Source: Rotaria socialis
Lineage: Eukaryota; Rotifera; Eurotatoria; Philodinida; Philodinidae
Assembly (NCBI GenBank): GCA_905331475.1
Contig: CAJNYU010001475.1
Coordinates: 1 to 64,000, forward strand
Length of the DNA: 64,000 nucleotides
Direction of reading: 5' to 3'
In this document: in pieces, positions 24,201-36,277 of the stretch
Position numbering within the stretch: position 1 is the stretch's first letter
How the letters are laid out: every line of letters begins with the position of its first letter
The notes under the pieces: generated by a model
What the model was told of the DNA's origin: nothing
The model's input: only the letters and a program-made list of their open reading frames with translations
The model's database searches: none
Position numbers and translations under genes: made by a program

Positions 24201-27200
24201 TGATCGACATTCTTTGATTCTAGTTGAGATAATTATAAATGTTCGACACTTCATGGATAGGAAACACTTTTAAGCCCATGACATTGACACTTGACTTTCG
24301 AAGTACATAGTTGTTGTTGTTGTATATCAAACTTGATGGCAACACCTCTACAAATTTACGTCTGCATTTAAAATTTGCTCCCAAAAAGGAAAACTTAGAT
24401 AAAGCAATAAAAGAAAATATTTTTTGTACGATATTGGAAAATTAAATTCGAATAATAGTCTTATAAATTTGAATTTTTAACTCTTGTTTATTTAGATGTT
24501 CAATCTGGTTGGTGGTTAATTCAAACATCTGAAGAATTACGTTCGCTTGTTAAATCTTTAGCTAAACGTGGTCAACGTGAACGATATTTATGTCGAATGC
24601 TTCAACGTTATTTTGAAGTTGTAACACATTCAATGGCCGATATGAAAACTGATAATACTGTATCATCGAACGAAACGGAAACTGAAAATGAGAATGATGA
24701 ACAATCACAACTACAACAATCATTAAACGATTTGATTGAAAATGATAATCAAACTTATGATGATACACATGAAATGGATGTATTGAATGAAATCTATAAT
24801 TTATCTGATCGTATTATAGCATCAAGTCTACAATGTCGTTCGTATGATGTTACTTTAATTCGTAAGCGTTTAACATATTCAGATATACAAGCTAAAGGTT
24901 CCGATGTCCTTGATGAAGCTAAACATTTATTAACTGATATTGAACGTAATGTTGAACGGCGATATTTGAAACATCCGTTCGTTCGTAAATATGAACTTAA
25001 TTTATCATCATTAAATCGTATTAATCAAAATAGTACCTATCATCATACATTGGAAAATTCATCCAATGAAATGGTATCATCATCGAAATTCGATGAAGTA
25101 CCACAACAACTTGAACGTTGGAGACGAACTGTTAATGAATCACGTACACCGGCACAATTAGCTTTGTGTTTAACACAATTAGAACGTTGTATTGCATGGG
25201 AAAGATCTATTATGAGAGTTTATTGTGAAATATGTAATTCCGATATCGATGAAGAAAAATTATTATTATGTGATGGATGTGATCGTGGTACACATACATA
25301 TTGTTTTATACCACCTATGTCATTTATACCACCAAATGATTGGTATGAACTCGATATACACTTAGTTTTATTTTATTTTAAATTATTTTTATTTAGGTAT
25401 TGCTATGTTTGTATTGGTAAAGCAAAAGGTGAAAATTTGTGTTTCGTTTGTGGTAATAAAGGTGATAATCAATTGAATAAATGTGAACATTGCGGAAAAT
25501 TATTTCATGACGAATGCCTGAAAAATGCAAAACAACAACGTGGAAAATGGCTATGTGTCTTGTGTGCGGCCAATGATAGTAGTACTTTAATAGCAACATT
25601 AACTAGCGGAAATAGTAATACGAAATGGGTAAGTTAGATTTTATTTACAAACTGAAATTCAAATGATCCATAGTTGAATTGATTAATATTTGAACTTGAT
25701 TAAAAGAGAATGTAGATGTGAATTCTACTATTCCGCAGCGGTTGACAATATTCAGCGATCTAACGAGAAGAATTGCGGAGTTTCACTCGATAAACACATC
25801 ATACTGTATCAATCTGATGCACACGTCAAAATCAAAACTACGTCATTTTCATGATCTTTTTTTGGAGTAATTTTAAATAGCTTTATTTTCACACGAGAGA
25901 ATATTTTAAAAATATAAAGAGAAGCTGCATATAAACTTCTATTAGAGATAGAAAACGTCTTTGTGAGCTAAGCGAAAAATATGTTTGAGAAGTGCGCCTT
26001 TATCAATGAAGAAAATGTCTAACATTTCAACCTTTTTTCATACTTTCCGATTTCTTATTATTGATGTTTTTTCTTCTTCAAGCAAATGGGCCGTCAAACA
26101 TCTCGATCTACAAATACATCAGCGAATGCAACCAATAATTCAACATCAAAATCTCGGCAACCATCAATTAGTTCCACTAGTTCCGTCACTAATACAAATG
26201 GCGAAGCAAATAATAATTCTACTCCATCTAATCGTAATCGTCCGACTAATAATCGCAAATCGAAACCTCGTAATAGCTTAAACAATACGGAAATTTCAAT
26301 TTTACAAGAATCTCATTCGAATTCATCTCATACCGATGCAATTACAATAAGTAGTCTTAATGAATCATCCTCAATTCAATCGCCATCGAATGTTGCTGAT
26401 ATAGATGATGATATTCCATCGCCTCTTGTTGGTGGTACAACGAATTCGACAAATAATACAAAGAAAAAAACGTCTCGTAAATCAAAATCAAATACAGATA
26501 CTGAAGATGTAAAAGCTTGCAGGTAAAAATTATACTCTTGAAAAACTCCTACGATACTTTTAGTTTTCAATATGTTACACACAAAGTTTGGACAGGATAA
26601 CTAAGATACGGACTTCAGATTCAATTTTCTTGCGTAAAAAAACTTCACGAAAAAAGAATATTTTTATTGATGCAGGTATTATTATCAACGATAGATGGTG
26701 ATTTTAGTCGATGGAGTTTATCCTAATTTCGAGATATTCTTCAAGTCAAGTTAAAGATTCTATTAATTTTAATTTTGCATGTTTTCGACTGAGGTATAGT
26801 TTTGAAATACAACGATGATCACTCCTCGCATTAAATTTACCACTGGTTACCATGGCCTTTATCCGCCTAAGTCATGCTGATCCTTTTATGAGAGTTATAG
26901 CTACTATTCACTTTTACAGAAGATATCGAGTTATGTTCTAAGAATGTTAATACGAAGTCAAAATTTTCATCCTAATCCTTTTAGAATTCTTGAAAATTAT
27001 GTTTCAAAAAAATAATTTTGTCGAATTAAATTTTCTTTTTCTTAGAATTATTTTGAATGAACTATTAAAAAATGATGCCGCATGGCCATTTCAAACACCC
27101 GTTGATGCTAAACAACATCCGGAATATTATGAATGTATAAAAAGTCCAATGGATTTGGCTACAATGAAGAAGAAGATGCGTAATCATCAATATACAAAAC

Positions 27201-27337
27201 GTGATGAATTTTTTAATGATGTACAATTAATATTAAATAATTGTGAATACTATAATGAAGATGATAGTCCAGTTGGTGAAGCTGGTCATGTTTTACGAAC
27301 ATTTTTTGAAACACAATGGGCTAAACAATTTGGTTAA
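18213..27337 (+). CDS. BAZ2: BAZ2-type bromodomain adjacent to zinc finger protein
   Basis: Large regulatory subunit of an ISWI chromatin remodeller (the NoRC/TIP5 type in vertebrates), acting in the nucleus. The 21 modelled exons are 18213-18279, 18346-18666, 18717-19151, 19223-19314, 19376-19466, 19519-19597, 19651-19762, 19817-19924, 20072-20234, 20292-20470, 20927-21055, 21111-21188, 21634-21745, 21798-22152, 22221-22417, 22489-23161, 23631-24082, 24496-25342, 25397-25628, 26083-26522 and 27046-27337, giving 1817 aa. Order: Ser/Gln/Ala-rich N-terminus; TAM/MBD-like domain (~345-435, GWKRVTIIRAITRTGVRGDV); charged coiled coil (~490-618); DDT (~620-690); WHIM motif (~900, LGQDRYRRRYWYF); PHD finger (~1456, CEICNSDIDEEKLLLCDGCD); second C4HC3 finger (~1510); C-terminal bromodomain (~1725-1815) with the WPF shelf and NEDDSPVG. 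Phase is conserved through all exons. Whether it is nearer BAZ2A or BAZ2B cannot be decided; exon 1 is the least certain. Confidence 0.93.
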
Positions 27338-28240
27338 ATTCTTTTTTTTGTTTCTCCTTTCCCCACTGCTTATGTGCCATTGTACATACGACAAATTGTT
27401 TTGTTGAATCTCTTTCTTTGGCCAGAATGAAAAAAATAATTCAAAAAAAAAAATAATAAAGGATTCTTGTATTGTGTCTATGTCTCAGATAAAACTAGTT
27501 TATGCGTTTTTCTTTTTTTTTCTTCGCGCGGTCAAGTAAAACCAATCAATGATGATGTTTCTTTTTTTTTCTTCTCTCATTTATTGTTGTTTTTTTTCTT
27601 TTGTCACTACACAGTATTTTGTTGTATATCATCATCTATCTTGTCAGATCGTCAATGTTTTGTTCGTCTGTGTGTCTAGTTGAACAAAAAAAATCATAAT
27701 AACTGTGTGGTGGACAAATGACGAAATGAAATATGAATCATTTATTTATAATTGGAAATGCAATTTTGTTCGTACTTTTAAAATCGAATTGAAATTCAAT
27801 AGTTTTATTTCAATCAATATTAATTGCGAATGTGTGATAAGAAAAGGGACATACTCTGAATAGAATACAACAATAGACGAAGAATAAAGGAATTATTCTA
27901 TTGATATGCACAATAAGTGTACGTATTATGTTTGTAGTTTGATTTGTTCTCGTACAAGTGTACTTGCTCATATACTTGAGTATGAATAAGTACTTAGTAC
28001 TTGTACATGAAGTAGACGTCGAATGAATCTCATCAGTAGGATTAATTCGTTTGAATATGTTTTCAATCAATCGAGAAGTAAATAGCAATAGCAATCTTTT
28101 ATCAAGTTCTGTTTCTGAACTACAATACAGTTCTGACTTAAAAGCAAATAATCAGTTGAGAAAATTTTCTCTGACATGCAATTATAAATTACAAATATCT
28201 TCTAAATTTACTTGAAAAATTACATGAAATTCAACTAACG
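27338..28240. other. 3' UTR and intergenic spacer of BAZ2
   Basis: Poly-T and AATAAA-like words near 27440-27460 are consistent with the end of the BAZ2 transcript. The rest is AT-rich, with imperfect repeats of tacttg words near 27950-28010. No gene was recognised. Confidence 0.45.
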
Positions 28241-28745
28241 AGAGAACATTCCCAAGTGATTCGCACCATTTGGGTTTATGTTGTGATCATAAGTAGGACG
28301 CAGCGAGACTAGAAAAGACCTAAAATATTTCGTGCCATTAGGCCTCATCGATGTTAAAAGGCTCCAAAAGTTTCAGTGAAAACGAATGCGCCTTTCTCGA
28401 GATACTGCATATTGAAGAAAAATCAATTTTAAGATAATTTTTGAAAAATCACCATTTTCATGAATATGCAATATTTCGAGAAAGGCGTATTCGTTTTCAC
28501 TGAAACTTTTGGAACATTCTAACATCGATGAGGCCTATTGTTAGGGAAATTTTCAGCTCGAAATCCCTTCATTCAGTTTTTCTATAAATTCCTTGCCCAT
28601 CGTAGAAAATTCATTAAAACGGTCATAACTTTGAAAGAAAGGCCTAATGGCACGAAATCTTTTAGGCCTTTTCTAGTCTCGCTGGGTCCTACTTATGAGC
28701 ACAATATGAATCCAAATGGTGCGAATCATTTGGGAATGTTCCCTG
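28241..28745. mobile_element. Fold-back element with long imperfect inverted arms
   Basis: The left arm (28241 to about 28420) pairs with the right arm read backwards from 28745. Matching blocks include gaacattccca, gattcgcaccatttgg, cataagtaggac, cagcgagactagaaaag and a block of about 30 bp around aaaagtttcagtgaaaacga. The arms meet in a short loop near 28425-28450. The right arm has 109 extra nt (about 28538-28646) lying between two copies of aggccta; the left arm keeps only one copy. No target duplication and no coding frame were found. Confidence 0.85.
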
Positions 28746-30061
28746 GTAAAATTTATTAGAACGACTAAAAGCCGCTTGATTTATCTATTGATAGAATAAC
28801 GATTCAAAATTAAATGAAAATGGTTCTTTACTGATCTCGATTTTGAACTTTGTTGCCATGGTGTTCCTGGCACTTGGTCATTGTAACTATATCATTTCAT
28901 TCGACAGTTAAATAAAATTTGCAATTTATATAGTACTGTCTGATTAAATACAATAAATTTCATTGTGAAATTACTTCATATCGGATTTCTTCAAATCGAA
29001 TGTTTTAAGATTAAATCAAACTATGTTCAACAGCGATGAGTCTCATTTGTTTTAGTCTCGAAATATACTTTTTATTGTATGAACTCACAAGGTGACTGAC
29101 CACTTCATATTCAATCAATTAATATTTAATTGGAGATTTTTCTTTTAAACTGATTCCTATTAAAAACCGAATCTGAATCAAATTGAATATTACCTTTCTC
29201 GAATTCGTCCCATTTTTTAAAACACATTCCTTTTATAACGAGTTCTTTCTTCGTTGTATAGTGACGTAGTTGCATGAAATTTTGATTGATTTACATCAAT
29301 GATGATTGCTAACAAGTGACAACAGTTATTTCTCCTACATTCAATTAATTTTTTTTACTATACTAGACTTTATTTTACATGATAATTATCTTGAGGTTGA
29401 AGGAATATCACTGATAAGTGCAATCTGAAAAAAAGTCTTCTCCTAAATCATTTTATTACATCATTTTTTGTGTAAGTCGATTCAACGACGACAGTTAGTA
29501 CTGTAAGACACTGCTCTCAATGATTGCCATGATTTCAATGATGATTTTGGAAATTCTACAAGTTTTAGTCTTTCTGGAATGAATAATCATTTATTAGTAA
29601 GAGAAAAATTGTTTGAATGTTAGATAATATTAGTATTAATTGAATATTTACTCTTAGAAAAAATAGAATTTCATCTTGATTTGAAACCAATTTCTTCTAA
29701 CTATAGAATCAACGTCAGTAGATACACGTCTTTTCCAATATAAAACAAGCGTGTTATTATTTTGCATTCTCATATAATATTGTACATCAGAGTCTCATGA
29801 CTTCATCAAGCAAATCGCCTATTGATTCCTTGGAAAAATAATTAATATTTTCAATGTTGATTTTTATTTCAAAACATTTCATGTAATAATCATGGGGAAA
29901 AAACTTTGAGAAATTATTTTGCTCTCCTACATGTCAATTCAACATTTCATAGTTAAAAGCAGATCATAACAGCATCAAAGGCATAATTTCAGATTTTTTA
30001 AAAATATGTTCATCGATTCACCGTCACACGAAACAATCCCGCATGTCACTGATCGTTATTT
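28746..30061. other. Intergenic, no gene seen
   Basis: AT-rich spacer between the fold-back element and the sphingomyelinase pair; no feature was recognised. Confidence 0.5.
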
Positions 30062-31490
30062 TCAATGTGTTATAATACAATTAATATTTTTTCGCTCAAC
30101 TTCAATCAATCGAAATATTTGTGCTTGATCTCTATCTATTGTATATGAACATAGATATGATGAAGTCTGCTTAATATAATGAATTCCTGTTGATAAAAGT
30201 GTTTCTAAGATAAATGTCGAATCTGTCTGTATACATTTTGTTTTGTTATCTTTTTGAATTATATTCAAATAGCGATTCACTTGTTCCATTTCATATTTCA
30301 TTCGAAGAAATTTTGCATCTGATAAATAAAATTCTTGCGTATCACCATCAATTAGAATAATAAACTGTTCGGATTTTAAACATCGATGCCGACGCGGTGT
30401 ACCATTGTTTGTTAAAATAAAAAGCGAAACTATCATTTGACGAATTTCCTATGCGAATATTACGATCAATCATCATTACAGGAAGATTTGTATCAGCCGT
30501 TACTATCCGCACATATGTAAGAGTACCTGATGGCTTTTCAGGCCATTGGTGTTCGTTTAAATTAAAAAAGCCGAACACTGGATAATGATCGGAAAGTTCC
30601 ATTAATGGAATATTACGTGTATTGTAAAACATTTGATTAGCACCGAGTAAATGCCATTGTTCTGGTGCCATAGCATCGATGATAAAGTTAAACCAGACAG
30701 AATTATTCAACGTGTGATCTTTATGTATGAGANACATATGTAAGAGTACCTGATGGCTTTTCAGGCCATTGGTGTTCGTTTAAATTAAAAAAGCCGAACA
30801 CTGGATAATGATCGGAAAGTTCCATTAATGGAATATTACGTGTATTGTAAAACATTTGATTAGCACCGAGTAAATGCCATTGTTCTGGTGCCATAGCATC
30901 GATGATAAAGTTAAACCAGACAGAATTATTCAACGTGTGATCTTTATGTATGAGAATGTAATCTAATAATTGATTTTGCTTATGGTTTGCCATAGTCATT
31001 GAATTGAATGAACTATCCCAAGTGCATGGAATACTTGATGGATATAATATATGTTCTTCTACATTGAGTAGGCCAATCATTTTTTTTATGTTGTCCAGTA
31101 TTATATTTATCAATATTAAAATCACCAAGAAAAAAATAGAAATTCACTTCTTGATATGTTTCTTGCATCAATAAAATCTGTTATTTCATTCATTTATTTT
31201 TCACGAATTCGTTCTTCACTGGATAGGAAACAACCACGATGATCGCTTGGTTGTAAATGTGTAGCAATTGTATGAATTGGAATTTCACTTTTACCATGTA
31301 GTATTCGTGCGTAAATAAAACCACTTCGAACGAAAGTATGCCCACGACATGCACGTGGAAAAAAAATATTGTGCCGTATAGGTAATTGACCATCAGTTTT
31401 AGATAGAATCAGAAGAGAAAGTAGCAGAGATTGTTTCATGTTTGAAAATGAGATTTGAAACAAAAACACAATATTCTTTACTCTTATCAT
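30062..31490 (-). pseudogene. Broken paralogue of the neighbouring sphingomyelinase-type gene
   Basis: A degraded tandem copy of the intact gene at 32431-33978, same strand. The signal-peptide region is followed directly by sequence that in the intact copy lies about 100 residues further on, so the first catalytic metal-ligand Glu region (QEVF) is deleted. A CAA-to-TAA change then gives a stop near 31196. Single-base indels shift the frame near 31120, 31085 and 30435. A 222-bp block is doubled around an N at 30733; that part is probably an assembly error, the other lesions are not. The similarity extends through the 5' flank (31490 to about 31640 resembles 33978 to about 34125), so the duplication copied a segment rather than an mRNA. 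Confidence 0.85.
30511..30955. repeat. Identical 222-bp tandem blocks separated by one N
   Basis: 30511-30732 and 30734-30955 are the same 222-bp sequence, joined by the only ambiguous base in the window (30733). The unit is part of the sphingomyelinase-like pseudogene and occurs once in the intact copy. Two contig ends that overlap but were joined without merging would give this pattern. Confidence 0.9.
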
Positions 31491-31839
31491 TTAACATTTA
31501 CAATTCAATTCGTTCTGTATCTATTGAATAGCGACATCGACCGTTGTTTGACTTTTGTTTTTCACATTGCATCTTTCTCTAATAATGATGGACAATCAAA
31601 AAGAAATATTACTTTATTCATCACTATTGTGATTCATTGTTGTTTAGCAGTTTGGGATGTAGAACTAAAAAGAAATATCGTCAATTTGATCTTGATATTG
31701 AATTCGAGTAAAGATTGATGTTCAGTTGTAGTTTTTGCTTGATTTGAAGATTGTGCGCATGTCTGACTGGAATTAGTTATCGGGGAAATATCTGTCTGAA
31801 AAGCATCATTCATGGCACTTGTTTTTATATCCATGAAGA

Positions 31840-32430
31840 TGGTAGTTTGTAAAATGAATATTCTATTGATTATATAAAAATATTATACACTATTTAGAAC
31901 TGATTACGATGTTTTCCTGAATTTTGATTTCAACAAAACGATGACTCTGTGTAAAGGATGATAAAATGAAACAAAATTCTGCTGTGTTATCGGAATTCCT
32001 ATCAAAATCTGGTGTTGACGAACAGAATTTTTATATTGTGCAGGTGAGAATTCTGTCGCTCCCCATTTTTACTAATTTAAATGAATCAAAATCGAATAAA
32101 ACTAAGTAAAATACTGCGCTATGCAACATGAGCAACTCTGCTAAAGCTAATTTTTTACTGAACAAATACTACTCAGCATGTACGTTAATAAAAAAAAGCA
32201 TAGTAAACATCCATCATATAAAAACAAAACGAAGCAGAAAAAGAACATAGAAGCTTTTCATTATCATTATTTGAAAAACAAAGGGTTGATTTGCTCTTGG
32301 GTACACGTAATTGCAGTGTAAATTTCTCGATTTGCGGTCAACTACAAGAATAGCGAAGAAATAATGTCACACTTTTAAAGTATGCTCATTCGCCAATACG
32401 GTCATATGCATCAATCGTGCAGATGTCTCC
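31840..32430. other. Spacer between the two sphingomyelinase copies
   Basis: AT-rich sequence with no recognised gene. A 66-aa minus-strand frame just to the right of the pseudogene's duplicated flank (31634-31834, starting MDIKTSAMND) has no known relative. Confidence 0.4.
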
Positions 32431-33978
32431 TCATTTAGTTTCATGTGTAATAATACAATTAATATTTTTTCGCTCAACTTCAATCAATCGAAATAGTTGA
32501 GCGTGATCTTCGTTCTTCGTACATGAACATAGATGTGACGAGTCATGATTGATATAATGGATTCCTGTTGATAAAAGTGTTTGTAAAATAAATGTCGAAT
32601 CAGTTTTTATACATTTTGTTTTGTTATCTTTTTGAATTATTTTCAAATAGCGATTCACTTGTTCCATTTCATATTTCATTCGAAGAAATTTTGCATCTGA
32701 TAAATAAAATTCTTGCGTATCACCATCAATTAGAATAATAAACTGCTCGGACTTTAAACATCGATGTCGACGCGGTGTACCGTTGTTTGTTAAAATAAAA
32801 AGCGAACCTGTATCATTTGACGAATTTCCTATGCGAATATTACGATCAACCATCATTACAGGAAGATTTGTATCAGCCGTTACTATCCGTACATATGTAA
32901 GAGTACCTGATGGCTTTTCAGGCCATTGGTGTTCGTTTAAATTAAAAAAGCCGAACACTGGATAATGATCGGAAAGTTCCATTAATGGAATATTACGTGT
33001 ATTGTAAAACATTTGATTAGCACCGAGTAAATGCCATTGTTCTGGTGCCATAGCATCGATGATAAAGTTAAACCAGACAGAATTATTCAACGTGTGATCT
33101 TTATGTATGAGAATGTAATCTAATAATTGATTTTGCTTATGGTTTGCCATAGTCATTGAATTGAATGAACTATCCCAAGTGCATGGAATACTTGATGGAT
33201 ATAATATATGTTCTTCTACATTGAGTAGGCCAATCATTTTTTTATGTTGTCCAGTATTATATTTATCAATATTGAAATCACCAAAAAAAAATAGAAGTTC
33301 ATCTTCCGGTATATTTCTTGCATTAATAAAGGCTGTTATTTCATTCATTTGTTTTTCACGAGTTTCTTCCTCGCTTAGTAGATAACAACCAGGATGACCA
33401 CTTGGCTGCAAATGTACTCCAATAACATGAATTGGTGTTTCATTTTTACCGTAAAGAATTCGAGCATAAATAAAACCACTTAAAGAAAATGTATGCGCAC
33501 CACAGGAATATTTATGAAAGTATTGTATTTTATAAGTAATTGGCCATTTGCTAAGTATTGTTAAGCCGCCATTAACAAATTTCAATAGACTTCGGCCTAG
33601 GTCACTATTCCAAGTTTCATCCCAATAATCTTGCCCGTCTTGATCACCTAATATCGGTGTCATATATGGGTAGGTGTCTGCAAGAGAATCAAGTAAAATT
33701 TTAGTTGGTTCTGGTTGGAATACTTCTTGTAAACAAATGATATCACTTATGCGAAGAAATTTTGCTTTTGCCAATAAATTCGCTCGAGTGGTTTGATCAC
33801 GTTCTAAAACGAGCAATTTTGGTACGAACATGACATTGTACGTCATTAATATTATTTGACTCTGTTCATGATCAGCATCATCAGTTTTACATAGAATCAG
33901 AAGAGTAAGTAGCAGAAATTGTTTCATGTTTGAAAATGAGATTTGAAACAAAAACACAATATTCTTTACTCTTATCAT
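32431..33978 (-). CDS. Secreted sphingomyelinase C-like phosphodiesterase
   Basis: A 515-aa single-exon gene of the endonuclease/exonuclease/phosphatase (DNase I-like) superfamily, most like the bacterial-type neutral sphingomyelinase C group, which hydrolyses sphingomyelin to ceramide and phosphocholine. Visible motifs in order: MTYNVM (~45), LQEVF with the metal-ligand Glu (~86), GGLTILSKWPI (~140), HVIGVHLQ (~180), FGDFNIDKY (~235), LDYILI (~290) and SDHYPV with the catalytic His (~335). About 160 C-terminal residues have no family that I recognise. A hydrophobic segment (FLLLTLLILC) after Met18 looks like a signal peptide, so Met18 is a likely alternative start. The absence of introns in an intron-rich neighbourhood and the bacterial-type similarity are compatible with horizontal acquisition, which is known to be frequent in bdelloids, but do not prove it. 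Substrate is inferred from family only. Confidence 0.82.
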   Translation of the reverse strand: MIRVKNIVFLFQISFSNMKQFLLLTLLILCKTDDADHEQSQIILMTYNVMFVPKLLVLERDQTTRANLLAKAKFLRISDIICLQEVFQPEPTKILLDSLADTYPYMTPILGDQDGQDYWDETWNSDLGRSLLKFVNGGLTILSKWPITYKIQYFHKYSCGAHTFSLSGFIYARILYGKNETPIHVIGVHLQPSGHPGCYLLSEEETREKQMNEITAFINARNIPEDELLFFFGDFNIDKYNTGQHKKMIGLLNVEEHILYPSSIPCTWDSSFNSMTMANHKQNQLLDYILIHKDHTLNNSVWFNFIIDAMAPEQWHLLGANQMFYNTRNIPLMELSDHYPVFGFFNLNEHQWPEKPSGTLTYVRIVTADTNLPVMMVDRNIRIGNSSNDTGSLFILTNNGTPRRHRCLKSEQFIILIDGDTQEFYLSDAKFLRMKYEMEQVNRYLKIIQKDNKTKCIKTDSTFILQTLLSTGIHYINHDSSHLCSCTKNEDHAQLFRLIEVERKNINCIITHETK

Positions 33979-34141
33979 TTAACATTTACAATTCAATTCG
34001 TTCTGTACCTGTTGAATAGCGACATCGGCCTTTGTTTGACTTTTGTTTGTCTTTTCACATTTTACCTTTCGAAAAATGATGGACAAAAAGAAATATTGTT
34101 TTTTATTCATCACTATTGTAGCTCTTTTCTTTCCAATATAA

Positions 34142-35766
34142 ATGGATGGTTTAGAGAAAAAAACACTTAATGTACTTCATCAATCCCATAATAAAGTAAT
34201 TGAAGATCTACATACATGGCATAAGAATATTGTAAGTCAGCTTGATCAAATGTATGATAATATTCTTCTCGATATGAAAAATACATATGAGGATGTTCAA
34301 TATTTTGCTTCATTTACAAGTAAACTCTTACTTGAACAAGAAAATCTACTTCAGCAAGCAACATCTAACGACGAAATCAATACTATTCAAGAACGAATCA
34401 ATGAAATTTTAACAGAAATCACATTTTTGCAGTGTAAATAAAAATAAAGACTTAAAAGGTATTTTACAATACAAATTCCTTTTTCTCTCTCTATTTGTTT
34501 AGCATTATCATTTCATTTGAATTGTGATTCAGTCAAACTTCATGGTAAACTTCAATTAAATTTAAACAAAATTCCAATAAAATCAAATCATTCATTGATG
34601 GCAACACTGCCTTGTATTGATAATGCATCTCAAACAATAATTCATTCATCTAAACTGCCAACACGGAATAAACAATCAATTTTGTTATCAACTACATATC
34701 GTTTTCTGATTTCACGCATTGATGCTATTGAATTAAAAAAAACTTCACTTTCGATTTTTCATTTAACTTCTTCTGACAATCAATCGATTAATGACTGTGT
34801 TTTAACATTTAATGTATTTAATCTTGTTTCATTTCTTAATGCATTTACAGCATATTGGAATTTATTTCCAAAGAATAATGAAATTCGTGTGCTTATACCA
34901 CAATATAATGTATCATATTTAGCCGATAAATTAAATGAAACATCGCGTTCACTTACAAACCGCTTTCAATTAGATCAAATAAATGTTTTTCCATGTTCGT
35001 GTCCAAAATCTGATGAGCGAATTCTATTGATCAAAGGAACACGACGTGATTATATTAAAGATTGTATTCGAGAAATATATTTTAATATTGAAAAATATAA
35101 TGAAAATGAAGGTATAAAACAAGATATAAACCTCTATAATCCAAGCAATTTGACAAATGATGATATTAATGAAATAATTTTATCGAATATGGATTATGGA
35201 GGCTTTATACAAAATCGAAATAAATCAGTCAATGAAAATCAGTCTAAAATCGATACAACTGAAGATGAAGAGTATATTTACAGAGGATTGTCTTTGATGA
35301 AAAACGTTCACTTATGTTTCATTTTTAGCAGCGATGATGATTTATGGGATGAAAATGATGATTGGTGGAATTTTCGAAATACTCGAGATGGTAGCACAGA
35401 AATCATTCAACGCGAAATGATTGTTAGTAATAAACATGCCGGTGCTATTATAGGTAAACTGATCTAATTTCGTTTCTCCGTCAAAAACAAAATTCTCTCT
35501 AGGTGTTAATGCATCATATATTGATCGAATTAAACAGAAAACTGGCGCGTGTGTTTATATAAATGGTCAAATCAATGACCTTAAACGAACAGTAAAATTT
35601 GAAAATGATGATTTCCTATTAGTATATTCTCTTCGTTTTTTTTTTAAAGGCAATTATGAAAGGCACACGTGAACAAGTTGATCGAGCTTATTTATTCATT
35701 GAAAATCTTATTGACAGAAATATAAATGACAAAAAGTATCGACGAGACAAAGATACGCGCACATAA
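34142..35766 (+). CDS. Divergent KH-domain protein with coiled-coil N-terminus
   Basis: Four exons (34142-34433, 34503-35453, 35503-35591, 35650-35766) give 482 aa. Residues 1-97 form a long amphipathic helix region like the coiled coil behind a TRIM B-box. A KH-like segment lies near 252-300 (LLIKGTRRDYIKDCIREI) and a better one at ~415-470 (MIVSNKHAGAIIG, YIDRIKQKTGACVYI, IMKGTREQVDRAYLFIENLI), resembling the C-terminal KH domain of hnRNP K/PCBP proteins. The expected GxxG loop reads G-V-N-A, so RNA contact there may be lost. It is divergent from the sphingomyelinase gene (163 nt between starts). The role is probably RNA binding, inferred from the fold only. Confidence 0.6.
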
Positions 35767-36277
35767 AACGCAAAGGAAAATAGGATATTTTTCATTCTCA
35801 AACCAAAAGCATCTAGTCATTTTCTTTTCTTTGTCGTTTATTTATAAAAAATAGTTAATATGCATCGAGTTTTCTTTTTCTATTTTGAAATAATTCATAA
35901 ACCAATTCAATTTAATATATATATATAAATACAAGATTTCAAAGATAATTCTTGTCTGCTCAATTGTTCTCATATGTTAAAATTGATTTCAAGTTTGATG
36001 CGTCGTCACATAAGCAACAATATGATTTTTAAGCAACTGCAGTTTTCATACAATTTTCTTTCCTTCGTTTATAATTATCACACACCGTGTTGACCATCAC
36101 GCTTCTTGATTTTTGCGTTGCGTGCACAGAAGTACAGAATTACGTAATAGAAATATGAATATATATTTGCATTACCTGAATATCTATCTTTCTTTTCCTA
36201 TCTTTCAATTCGTCTGCGCCACGAAAAAAGATACCGAACATTTTCAACGAAGTAATGAATCTTGACTAAATTAAATT
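35767..36277. other. Spacer between KH-domain gene and unknown gene
   Basis: AT-rich 3' and 5' flanks; no feature recognised beyond a (TA)n tract near 35916-35928. Confidence 0.45.
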
